DNA of 20,938 nt, taken from Oscillospiraceae bacterium (GTDB lineage Bacteria; Bacillota; Clostridia; Oscillospirales; Oscillospiraceae). Positions within the stretch are counted from its first letter, which is position 1; each line of letters begins with the position of its first letter. The translations under genes and the position numbers were made by a program. Shown here piece by piece: positions 15,201 through 20,805 of the stretch. The notes under the pieces are model-generated. The model searched no databases. It had not been told where the DNA came from and saw only the letters and a program-made list of their open reading frames with translations. The stretch covers positions 1 to 20,938 of the forward strand of contig JABLYK010000038.1 of assembly GCA_018265835.1 (NCBI GenBank), read 5' to 3'.

Positions 15201-15686
15201 GAGGAATACATCCGCCACCGCAAGGAGTACGGCTACATCATGCGCATGGGCAGCCACGTGTTCTTCAACGGCATGGCCGTTGGCGAGATGAACAAGATCA
15301 ACATCGAGGACGGCAAGACCCTCATGATCAAGTACATCGGCCTCGGCGACCGCAACGACGACGGCACGCGCAACGTGCAGTTCGAGCTCAACGGCATGCG
15401 CCGCGAGGTGGCCGTGCCCGACCCGACGGCGGCGGACACCGTCAAGCAGACGGTCATGGCCGACCCGAACGACAAGAGCCAGGCCGGCGCGTCGATCCCC
15501 GGCATGGTGTCGAAGATCAACGTCAAGCCGGGCGACAAGGTCAAGGAGAACGACGTGCTCGTCGTGATCGAGGCCATGAAGATGGAGACCAGCGTCGTCG
15601 CGCGCATGGAAGGCACGGTGGACGAGGTGTTCATCAAGGCCAACCAGTCTGTCAAGGCCGGCGAGCTGCTGCTCACGATCAAATAA
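12255..15686 (+). CDS. pyc: Pyruvate carboxylase, single-chain, 1143 aa
   Basis: Biotin-dependent, ATP-driven carboxylation of pyruvate to oxaloacetate (EC 6.4.1.1), cytoplasmic tetramer in the family; supplies the TCA branches and gluconeogenesis. Domains in order: biotin carboxylase (about 1-450; GGGGRGM at 167-173, EMNPRIQVEHTVTE at 293-306), carboxyltransferase (about 530-830; DTTMRDAHQS at 535-544, carboxylated-Lys candidate Lys709 in CIKDMSGLLKP, metal site HLHTHNTTG at 736-744), the PYC/OADA C-terminal region (to about 1060) and the biotinyl domain (EAMKMET, biotin Lys1109). Full length (family about 1150). Starts with GTG at 12255, seven bases after AAAGGAG; the ORF's antisense frame is a high-GC shadow. 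It is monocistronic, with a promoter at 12131-12159 and terminator hairpins from 15691. Confidence 0.97.
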   Translation: MSEKTFNKILAANRGEIAVRVFRACYDLGIHTVAMYSKEDTFSLFRTKADEAYLIGENKSPLGAYLDIPEIIDLAKRRGVDAIHPGYGFLSENADFARACEENGITFIGPPSNILGIMGDKLSAKQVALECGVPIVPGCTEPLRDGQEALEKAISFGFPVILKAAAGGGGRGMRLCEMPEDVIPAFDLVKSEAHKAFGNDDIFIEKYLVEPKHIEVQILADQYGNVRHLGERDCSLQRRYQKVVEFAPAWSVPESVREQLHNDAVKIASAVGYVNAGTVEFLVDRDGNHYFIEMNPRIQVEHTVTEMVTNIDLVRAQILIAEGQPISHPEIGLGDQNNLKVNGYAIQCRVTTEDPANNFAPDNGKIEAYRSGGGFGVRLDGGNVGTGTTISPYYDSLLVKVTSWDCTFPAVCRKATRALSEEHVRGVKTNIPFVTNILNHPTFIDGKCHTKFIDETPELFEFTESRDRATRVLKYIANIQVNNPDIDRHQYDTPRFPQPQREIRKQDGLKFLLDTDGPEAVKDWVLNQKKLLITDTTMRDAHQSLLSTRLRTRDMVKGADGTADILADCFSLEMWGGATFDTAYRFLHESPWERLEMLREKIPNIPFQMLLRGSNLVGYASYPDNLVRAFVAEAAREGIDVFRVFDSLNWLPSMEVAMDEVLKQNKFLEATMCYTGDILDPKRDRYTLEYYVNLAKELERRGAHSLCIKDMSGLLKPYAAKKLISTLKQEVGIPIHLHTHNTTGNQLATYLMAAEAGCDIVDTAMGPMANLTSQPSMNALVEALRGEERDTGFDPQRLQELANYWADVRLRYESFDKGLKLPVTDIYRYEIPGGQYTNLQPQVAALGLGHRFEEVKEMYRTVNLMLGDIIKVTPSSKMVGDLAIFMVQNDLTPENIVEKGDHLAFPDSVVSYFKGMMGQPPCGFPEDLQRVVLKGEKPITCRPGELLPPVDWEQLRHEIRKFYPNYEEPRSLISYAMYPKVYEEYIRHRKEYGYIMRMGSHVFFNGMAVGEMNKINIEDGKTLMIKYIGLGDRNDDGTRNVQFELNGMRREVAVPDPTAADTVKQTVMADPNDKSQAGASIPGMVSKINVKPGDKVKENDVLVVIEAMKMETSVVARMEGTVDEVFIKANQSVKAGELLLTIK

Positions 15687-15690
15687 GTTC

Positions 15691-15755
15691 AAAATGACAG
15701 CGCAAGGTCATGGGGTACCGCTTGCGGTACCCCATTGACCGGCACTGTCATTTTT
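15691..15755 (+). terminator. Repeat-derived terminator stem-loop after pyc
   Basis: A long stem starts five bases after the pyc stop. The outer arms are AAAATGACAG and CTGTCATTTT. The inner stem is GGGGTACCGC/GCGGTACCCC with a TT loop, and a T tract (15751-15755) follows. The outer arms match the repeat modules at 4101-4157 and 9421-9482, but the inner stem has a different sequence that still pairs. Confidence 0.75.
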
Positions 15756-15760
15756 CACAG

Positions 15761-15799
15761 TTTCGCGAGAGAACCACTTCGCTGGGTTCTCTCGCGAGA
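15761..15799. repeat. Loop-conserved, stem-variable hairpin
   Basis: CGCGAGAGAACC with GGTTCTCTCGCG, a 12-bp stem around the loop ACTTCGCTG. Same loop type as hairpins at 11010-11044, about 11868-11905 and 17012-17052, but with an unrelated stem. Confidence 0.75.
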
Positions 15800-15836
15800 A
15801 ACACCGGCGCTTCGATACGAAGCGCCGGTGTTTTTT
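15800..15836 (+). terminator. Rho-independent terminator hairpin
   Basis: A 15-bp stem, AACACCGGCGCTTCG (15800-15814) with CGAAGCGCCGGTGTT (15818-15832), loop ATA, then a run of six T residues (15831-15836). It is the second stop signal after pyc and lies between convergent genes; on the minus strand it also ends in GTGTTTC and may stop the Cys-rich mini-gene. Confidence 0.85.
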
Positions 15837-15863
15837 GCGTTGTTGTGTTTTACGGTGTCGTTT

Positions 15864-16043
15864 TCACAGCCATGGGAAGGCGTCCCCGGTTCGTCCCCGG
15901 TATCGGGGGCAAGCGGGGGCGTCGGTCTTCCGCGGCTTGACGCGGGGCCTGTAGCAGTGCCCCCACGCGAGCGCGGTATAGCCCGTTTTGCGCTTGGCAT
16001 AGTGCTGGATGAAATACGCGCAGGTTTTGCATGTTGGCTGCAT
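15864..16043 (-). CDS. Cys-rich small protein, 59 aa, possible metal binder
   Basis: Starts MQPTCKTCAYFIQHY. Cys5 and Cys8 form a CxxC pair, followed by His14, His29-Cys30 and Cys45. This pattern suggests a zinc- or Fe-S-stabilised mini-domain and resembles short Cys-rich hypothetical proteins I associate with Clostridia; no function is known to me. It is strongly basic, without a signal peptide. ATG at 16043 has AAGAGGTG just upstream and a TTGATT-17-TATACT promoter, so the longer frame back to 16136 was rejected. It is divergent from an XRE regulator, and one of two palindromic operators covers the spacer and -10 edge of its promoter, so repression by that regulator is the natural inference. 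The C-terminal tail past Cys45 (RYRGRTGDAFPWL) may be non-conserved. Confidence 0.68.
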   Translation of the reverse strand: MQPTCKTCAYFIQHYAKRKTGYTALAWGHCYRPRVKPRKTDAPACPRYRGRTGDAFPWL

Positions 16044-16062
16044 AGAATCACCTCTTGCGGTC

Positions 16063-16107
16063 AGTATAGAGTTTATAACTCTAAAAATCAATAGAGTTAT
16101 AAACTCT
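16063..16107. promoter_or_regulatory. Divergent promoter region with two 15-bp palindromic operators
   Basis: AGAGTTTATAACTCT (16068-16082) and AGAGTTATAAACTCT (16093-16107) are each palindromic (arms AGAGTT/AACTCT) and are inverted copies of each other, 25 bp centre to centre. The minus-strand promoter is TTGATT (16091-16086), 17-base spacer, TATACT (16068-16063), so the left operator fills its spacer and touches the -10. The plus-strand promoter of the XRE gene is less clear; TATAAA (16098-16103) is a -10 candidate inside the right operator. Confidence 0.72.
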
Positions 16108-16134
16108 GCCTTATGCTGATTTCGAGGTGGTTCC

Positions 16135-16371
16135 ATGAAGAAATATACCGAACGACTGCGCTCATTGCGAGAAGATGCCGATTTAACGCAATCCGCAGTA
16201 GCAGAACTATTGAATGTGGGGCAAAAAACATATTCTGATTATGAATTGGGTAAGACACGAATTCCCCTTGAGAGCGTCATCATCCTTGCAAAATACTATA
16301 ACGTAAGCATGGATTACATTTGCGGTGTCAGCAATCTTAAAAACGAATTCCCACAAAATTCGCTGTCGTGA
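16135..16371 (+). CDS. XRE-family helix-turn-helix regulator, 78 aa
   Basis: A single Cro/C1-type DNA-binding domain spanning about residues 6-63 (LTQSAVAELLNVGQKTYSDYE is the HTH, then LAKYYNVSMDYICG, the hallmark end of such domains). A short tail (NLKNEFPQNSLS) follows; there is no effector domain. ATG at 16135 is preceded by GAGGTGG at 4 bases. Base composition is clearly more AT-rich than the neighbours, which suggests recent transfer, perhaps from a phage or plasmid. It probably binds the two palindromes at 16068-16107, repressing itself and the Cys-rich partner. Confidence 0.9.
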   Translation: MKKYTERLRSLREDADLTQSAVAELLNVGQKTYSDYELGKTRIPLESVIILAKYYNVSMDYICGVSNLKNEFPQNSLS

Positions 16372-16384
16372 TATCCGATGTGCA

Positions 16385-16680
16385 GCGCACCCCAAGCCTT
16401 CCCCTTGAGGGGAAGGTGGCCGCCCGAAGGGCGGTCGGATGAGGTGTCCCGGTTTCGCACTGTGCTCCGTAGGGGCCGATGCACTCCCAGAGCACTTTGT
16501 CGCCGCCGTTGGCGGCTCAGGCACCCACATCGTCCCGGAGAACTGTTACCCCATTTCTTTCCCTCGTGGGAAAGAAATGGGGTAACAGGTTTCACCTCAG
16601 TCGCGCACTGGGGTGGAATATACCATGCGGGTCGATATGGGCGCGCGAACCGCTTGCGGCTGGTCAATCAAAAAAACACC
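16385..16680. repeat. Mosaic hairpin repeat array 6
   Basis: Unit CCTTCCCC-TTGA-GGGGAAGG (16397-16416) with CCGCCCGAAGGGCGG, in the orientation opposite to array 4. Then GGATGAGGTG and a CGATG...CATCG hairpin interrupted by an insertion near 16480-16530, as in array 5. TTTCTTTCCC/GGGAAAGAAA follows (16554-16577), then a CCGCTTGCGG piece. No credible ORF. Confidence 0.82.
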
Positions 16681-16692
16681 CGGCTTGCCGAG

Positions 16693-16721
16693 TTGACAAA
16701 CCGGGTGCGGATGCGTATAAT
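16693..16721 (+). promoter_or_regulatory. Perfect-consensus sigma-A promoter for a short RNA
   Basis: TTGACA (16693-16698), 17-base spacer and TATAAT (16716-16721): 12 of 12 consensus bases, the strongest promoter in the window. It does not lead to a conventional gene. Confidence 0.85.
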
Positions 16722-16727
16722 AAAAAC

Positions 16728-16825
16728 AGAAAAGGGCGCTGCAACAAGCGGTTGACCCTGTTAGTGAATCAATTTACCAAATGGAAACCGTCACCTGCCG
16801 GGGTGGCGGTTTCTGCCTTTTATAC
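16728..16825 (+). ncRNA. Candidate antisense small RNA to a 27-codon ORF
   Basis: The transcript from the 16693-16721 promoter would be about 95-100 nt. It ends at a 12-bp stem GAAACCGTCACC (16784-16795) with GGTGGCGGTTTC (16802-16813), one G-U pair, followed by TGCCTTTTAT. The stem and its downstream bases are exactly complementary to the last 11-12 codons and stop of the minus-strand mini-ORF (16791-16874). A highly expressed short RNA overlapping convergently the 3' end of a tiny ORF is the layout of type I toxin-antitoxin loci (txpA/RatA type, established knowledge); homology to a known family is not claimed. Confidence 0.55.
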
Positions 16826-16874
16826 GAATCGTCACTGTATATCCGAAGATATGGAGTGTGATTGTAATTGGCAT
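16791..16874 (-). CDS. 27-aa small peptide, candidate type I toxin-like
   Basis: The peptide begins MPITITLHIFGYTVTIRI and ends KGRNRHPGR. The first 18 residues alternate Thr/Ile/Val-type side chains like an amphipathic beta strand, and the tail is strongly basic. The ribosome site AAAGGGGGTGAG (just above 16880) differs from the AAGGAGGTGA ideal by one base, an unusually strong site for so short an ORF. Its 3' third and stop lie under the convergent antisense RNA and inside its terminator stem. No promoter is obvious upstream. I recall similar short 'TITLHIFG...NRH' ORFs in clostridial genomes but cannot verify it. Function unknown; toxin is inference from layout. Confidence 0.55.
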   Translation of the reverse strand: MPITITLHIFGYTVTIRIKGRNRHPGR

Positions 16875-16934
16875 ATGCCTCACCCCCTTTCTGGGGATGT
16901 AGCCAACCGCCTGTCCGTATGTACAGCGCCCTGC

Positions 16935-17250
16935 CTCGTCAGAACGGGCGCGCTCCACTCCGTTTCCGGCGAAAGCCGAAAACTGCGCATCCGCTTCCCC
17001 GTTCTTCCTCTTTCGCGGCGCAACCTCTTCGTTGGGTTGCGCCGCGAATTTGGTCGACGAAGCGCTTTTATTTTACAGGATACGCCATGATTTGTCAATC
17101 CCGCGTCACCTCGCAGCGAAGCCCGGCAAAGCGAGTTCGACGCAAAAAGGAAGAACGGGGAAACGAAATGCAGCGCGAGCGTCTTCTGGCGCCGTGACTG
17201 TCACGCTGCCGGAATGGAGCGCGTCACGCGCCCCGCCGTGACTGTCACGC
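16935..17250. repeat. Mosaic hairpin repeat array 7 and GTGACTGTCAC pair
   Basis: A CGTCAGAACGGGCGCGCTCC module with a CGTTTCCGGC/GCCGAAAAC hairpin (16936-17005) is followed by TTCGCGGCGCAACC/GGTTGCGCCGCGAA (17012-17052, loop TCTTCGTTG). A reversed fragment of the first module is at 17150-17185. Two identical palindromes GTGACTGTCAC follow at 17194-17204 and 17238-17248, 44 bp apart. Confidence 0.75.
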
Positions 17251-17391
17251 ACCTACAGTACACAACCAAACACAACCGTACACAACCCTCTCAAAAGAAA
17301 GCAAAGCAAAAGAAAAAATTTTCGAGATTTTGCAGTTTTCCACAGAGTTTTCAACATTCCCCGTTTTCGCACAAATTGGTGATTTTGCCCA
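17251..17391. other. AT-rich gap upstream of the cmpB-hemZ operon
   Basis: Contains three copies of CACAACC within 17261-17288, an A-rich stretch (17290-17320) and TTTTCCACA (17336-17344), one base from a DnaA box, next to TTTTCAACA. A similar TGTGGAAAA/TGTTGAAAA pair lies at 4318-4336. No ORF or RNA gene recognised. Confidence 0.4.
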
Positions 17392-17420
17392 TAGACGAAT
17401 CGAAAAAAACTCGCTAGAAT
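17392..17420 (+). promoter_or_regulatory. Promoter of the CmpB-HemZ-kinase operon
   Basis: TAGACG (17392-17397), 17-base spacer, TAGAAT (17415-17420). The -35 is 4/6 and the -10 5/6; the leader is about 40 nt. Confidence 0.55.
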
Positions 17421-17465
17421 GATAAGTTAGAGATATTATCCGATGCAAGCGAAGGGAGTCTTTTT

Positions 17466-18326
17466 GTGCGCTACACCTGGTTCCAGATCCTGTGGTTCTT
17501 CTTCCTCTACGGCTTCCTCGGCTGGTGTACCGAGGTCGCGTTTCAGGCCATCCGGCAGGGGAAATTCGTCAACCGCGGCTTTGTCAACGGGCCGATCTGC
17601 TCCATCTACGGCTTCGGCGTGCTGTCCGTGCTGCTCGTGCTGGAGCCGCTCAAGGACAATCTGCTGATCCTGTTTCTCGGCAGCGTGGTGTTCACGTCGC
17701 TGCTGGAGTTTCTCACCGGCTGGGTGCTGGAAAAGCTGTTCCACGACAAGTGGTGGGACTACACGAACCGCCCGCTGAACATCAAGGGCTACGTCTGTCT
17801 GGAATTTTCGCTGGCGTGGGGCGTCGCCTGCGTGGTGGTCGTCGATCTGATCCACCCGCTCATCGTGAAGCTCGTGAACCTCGTCCCCGCAACGCTCGGC
17901 TGGATTCTGCTGGCCGTGTTCGGCGCGGCGTGGGTCGCCGACCACATCGTCACGATCATCGAGGTGTGCAAGCTGCCGAAGCGGCTGCGCGCCATTCAGG
18001 CCATCGAGGATGCGCTCACCGCCGTGTCCGACGAGATCGGCGAAAACATCTACAAGGGCGCCTCCGGCGCCAAGGCCCGCGGCGAGGAGCTGCACGCCGG
18101 TATGCAGGAAAAGAGCGCCGAGCTGGCCGGGAAGAACGCCGCGCACCGCGCCGAGCTGCTGCAAAAGCGCGAGGAGCTGCTCAGCCGCCGCAACTACGTC
18201 CACGAACGCATCGCCAGAGCCTTCCCCGCCCTGCGCGGCGGCAAGACCTATGGCCGCGCGTTCACCAAGCTGCATGACAAGTTCCAGGAGCGGAAAAACG
18301 GCTCCAAAGACCACAAAGCGGAGTAA
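17466..18326 (+). CDS. CmpB-family (ABC transporter type IV) membrane protein, 286 aa
   Basis: Matches the 'putative ABC-transporter type IV' family (CmpB, PF06541). The N-terminal half has about five or six hydrophobic segments (residues 5-25, about 42-60, 64-85, 112-130, 140-165). Conserved features of the family are visible: GWCTEV, GPICSIYGFG, FLTGWVLEKLF and WWDY. The C-terminal 110 residues are charged, Ala/Glu/Lys/Arg-rich and probably coiled coil in the cytoplasm. Transport function has not been shown for the family. Starts with GTG at 17466, seven bases after GAAGGGAG. First gene of the operon; the stop is eight bases before the hemZ start. Confidence 0.85.
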   Translation: MRYTWFQILWFFFLYGFLGWCTEVAFQAIRQGKFVNRGFVNGPICSIYGFGVLSVLLVLEPLKDNLLILFLGSVVFTSLLEFLTGWVLEKLFHDKWWDYTNRPLNIKGYVCLEFSLAWGVACVVVVDLIHPLIVKLVNLVPATLGWILLAVFGAAWVADHIVTIIEVCKLPKRLRAIQAIEDALTAVSDEIGENIYKGASGAKARGEELHAGMQEKSAELAGKNAAHRAELLQKREELLSRRNYVHERIARAFPALRGGKTYGRAFTKLHDKFQERKNGSKDHKAE

Positions 18327-18334
18327 CGATACGC

Positions 18335-19807
18335 ATGAAACTGTACCTGATCGGACACGATTACCGGTATGCAGCGGAGCAGATCCTGCTCATGCTGTTC
18401 CCGGACGAACGCCCGGAATATCCCGAAACGCCCGAAGGCGGCGACGGGGCTGTGCTCACGCTGCGGCGCGGCGGGCGCTACGCCACCGTCACCTGCCGCC
18501 TGACGCGCGGCGGCGCCGTGTATCACGGCCGCGCCGCCGTGAAAACCGCCGCACTGACCGACGATGTGACCGCCGACCGGCTGCTCTCCCGCGCCGTGAA
18601 GCGGTCGTTCTACCGCGCGGCGCTCGCCGCCGGGGTCGAAAAGCCCGTGTGGGGCGCGCTCACCGGCGTGCGCCCCGGCAAGCTCATGGCGGGCCTGCTC
18701 GCAGGCGGGCGCAGCGACGCGGCTGCGGTGCGGACGTTTCAGCAGGACTTCGACGTCTCGCCGGAGCGGGCAGCGCTCTGCCTGCAGACCTCGCACGCCA
18801 CCCTGGCCGCAAAGGCATCCCTCGAACCCGGGGACGTGTGCCTGTACGTCGGCATCCCGTTCTGCCCGACGCGCTGCGCGTACTGCAGCTTCGTGAGCCA
18901 GTCGGTCGAAAAGAGCATGGCGCTCATCGCCCCGTTTTTCGACGCGCTGCTGCGTGAGATTCGCGCCACGGCGGCGGTCGTGAACGCGCTGGGGCTGCGC
19001 GTCGTGTCGCTCTATGTCGGCGGCGGCACGCCCACCACGCTCTCTGCACAGCAGCTCGATGCGCTGTTTCGCGCGCTGGAGGCGGAATTTGACCTCTCAG
19101 CGCTGCGCGAGTCCACGGTAGAGGCGGGTAGGCCGGATACAATTCAGGCCGACAAGCTTGAAATTTTGCGCCTTCACGGCGTTGACCGCATCAGCGTGAA
19201 CCCCCAGACGATGGACGACCGCGTGCTGGAGGCCATTGGCCGGAAGCACACCGCGCAGGCAATCCGCGACGCGCTCGCGCTCACCCGCGAGGTGGGCGGC
19301 TTCGCGGTGAACATGGACCTGATCGCGGGGCTGCCGTCGGACACGGCGGCGGGCTTTTGCCGCTCGATCGACGCGGTGCTCGCGCTGCGGCCGGAGAATG
19401 TCACGGTGCACACGCTCTCGCGCAAGAAGGGCTCGTACCTAACCGAGCACGGCGGCGCGCTGCCGGACGCGGCGGCTGTCGGGCAGATGCTCGACTATGC
19501 CGGGCAGGCGCTCACGGCGGCGGGCTACGCGCCGTATTACCTCTACCGGCAGAAGTTCATGTCCGGCGGGTTTGAGAACGTCGGCTGGACGCTGCCGGGC
19601 TTTGAGAATCTTTACAACATCTGCATCATGGAGGAGCTTTGCAGCATCATCGCCATGGGCGGCGGCGCCTCCACAAAGCTGGTCGGCGGCGGCAAGATCC
19701 GCCGCGCGTTCGACCCGAAATATCCGCAGGAATACATCACGAACATCGACCGTATCTGTGAAAACAAGCAGATCATACGGGCGTTTTACGAAGGGCGGAC
19801 GGAATAA
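18335..19807 (+). CDS. hemZ: Oxygen-independent coproporphyrinogen dehydrogenase HemZ, radical SAM, 490 aa
   Basis: HemN-related radical SAM enzyme of the HemZ type found in Bacilli and Clostridia. The [4Fe-4S]/SAM motif is YVGIPFCPTRCAYCSF with Cys177, Cys181 and Cys184. GGGTPTT (229-235) and MDLIAGLPSD follow in the barrel. The N-terminal 165 residues are the HemZ-specific extension, and length matches HemZ (about 490-500) rather than HemW (about 380). HemZ is annotated as converting coproporphyrinogen III to protoporphyrinogen IX without oxygen; no other haem gene is nearby, so actual substrate is uncertain in an organism that may lack the pathway. ATG at 18335 uses the GGAG at the end of the preceding gene, implying coupling. 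Confidence 0.9.
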   Translation: MKLYLIGHDYRYAAEQILLMLFPDERPEYPETPEGGDGAVLTLRRGGRYATVTCRLTRGGAVYHGRAAVKTAALTDDVTADRLLSRAVKRSFYRAALAAGVEKPVWGALTGVRPGKLMAGLLAGGRSDAAAVRTFQQDFDVSPERAALCLQTSHATLAAKASLEPGDVCLYVGIPFCPTRCAYCSFVSQSVEKSMALIAPFFDALLREIRATAAVVNALGLRVVSLYVGGGTPTTLSAQQLDALFRALEAEFDLSALRESTVEAGRPDTIQADKLEILRLHGVDRISVNPQTMDDRVLEAIGRKHTAQAIRDALALTREVGGFAVNMDLIAGLPSDTAAGFCRSIDAVLALRPENVTVHTLSRKKGSYLTEHGGALPDAAAVGQMLDYAGQALTAAGYAPYYLYRQKFMSGGFENVGWTLPGFENLYNICIMEELCSIIAMGGGASTKLVGGGKIRRAFDPKYPQEYITNIDRICENKQIIRAFYEGRTE

Positions 19808-19855
19808 GGAACCGGCTCTTTACGCAACGTTTTTGGAAAGGGAGAATCCTGTATC

Positions 19856-20794
19856 ATGAGCTATCGTCTGAGTGAGATCAACCACGAAATTCAAACCGAC
19901 CCGAAGGGGTTTCTGGACGCGTGCGACGCGGCGTACACGGCGAAGATCGAGCGCGCGGCGCGCGCCATCGCCGAGAAAGCGGCGGACTGCCCGATCGTGC
20001 TGCTGTCCGGCCCGTCCGGCAGCGGCAAGACCACCACAGCCATGAAGATCGCCGAGGCGCTTGAGGCGCGCGGCATCCGCAGCCAGAGCCTTGCGATGGA
20101 CAATTATTTCCGCACCGTCGATCCCAGAACCGCGCCGCGCACGCCGGAGGGCGCGATTGACTTTGAGTCCCCCGCCTGCATGGACATGGCGCTGCTCGGC
20201 GAGCATCTGAACGCCCTCGCCAAGGGCGAGGAGATCCGCATTCCGCGCTACAATTTCGTCACGCGCATCCAGTCCGGCCCGATCGGCAGGCCCATGCGCC
20301 TCGCCAAAGACGAGGTCGTCGTCTGCGAGGGCATCCACGCCCTGAACGACGAGATCGCCGCCTACTGCCCGGATGCGTTCCGGCTGTACATCAGCGCGCG
20401 CTCCAACGTTGTGGACGACGACGGGCACGTGGTGTTCAAGGGCACGTGGATGCGTCTGCTGCGCCGGCTCGTGCGCGACCACAACTTCCGCGGCACCTCC
20501 GCCGCCGGCACGCTCGACATGTGGGCGAACGTCCGCCGCGGCGAGAAGCACTACATCTCGCCGTACAAGGATCGCGCCGACCTGAAGTTTGACTCGTCGT
20601 TCCCGTGCGAGGTCTCGGTCATGAAGTATTACGCGGCCGAGCTGCTCGAATCCGTGCCGGAGGGCGCGGAGCGCTACGACGAGATCCGCAGCATTGTGCC
20701 CGCGCTGGAGCGGTTTGAAAGCGTGGACCCCGGCCTGCTCGCGCCGGAATCCATGCTGCGCGAATTCATCGGCGGCGGCGTGTATCACTACTGA
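19856..20794 (+). CDS. Uridine kinase-like P-loop nucleoside kinase, 312 aa
   Basis: Phosphoribulokinase/uridine kinase family. Walker A GPSGSGKTT (52-60), the substrate-side motif MDNYF (81-85), PRYNF and CEGIHALN are visible; these are uridine-kinase hallmarks. Likely phosphorylates a nucleoside with ATP/GTP in the pyrimidine salvage pathway. It is longer than canonical Udk (about 210 aa) and shorter than the roughly 550-aa TGS-fused nucleoside kinases of Clostridia, resembling their kinase half with a 40-residue N-terminal extension. ATG at 19856 follows GGGAGA by 10 bases. Third gene of the operon, 48 bp after hemZ with no terminator between them. Confidence 0.85.
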   Translation: MSYRLSEINHEIQTDPKGFLDACDAAYTAKIERAARAIAEKAADCPIVLLSGPSGSGKTTTAMKIAEALEARGIRSQSLAMDNYFRTVDPRTAPRTPEGAIDFESPACMDMALLGEHLNALAKGEEIRIPRYNFVTRIQSGPIGRPMRLAKDEVVVCEGIHALNDEIAAYCPDAFRLYISARSNVVDDDGHVVFKGTWMRLLRRLVRDHNFRGTSAAGTLDMWANVRRGEKHYISPYKDRADLKFDSSFPCEVSVMKYYAAELLESVPEGAERYDEIRSIVPALERFESVDPGLLAPESMLREFIGGGVYHY

Positions 20795-20805
20795 GAAGCG
20801 GCTGG

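Noticed and set aside
12258..15692. 1144-codon open frame antisense to pyruvate carboxylase
   Set aside because: It mirrors the pyc frame; high GC3 removes stop codons in that antisense phase. Composition is His/Leu/Val/Asp-rich and no family features are visible.
16479..17090. 203-codon plus-strand frame
   Set aside because: Runs through repeat modules, a consensus promoter and a terminator stem; no ribosome site.
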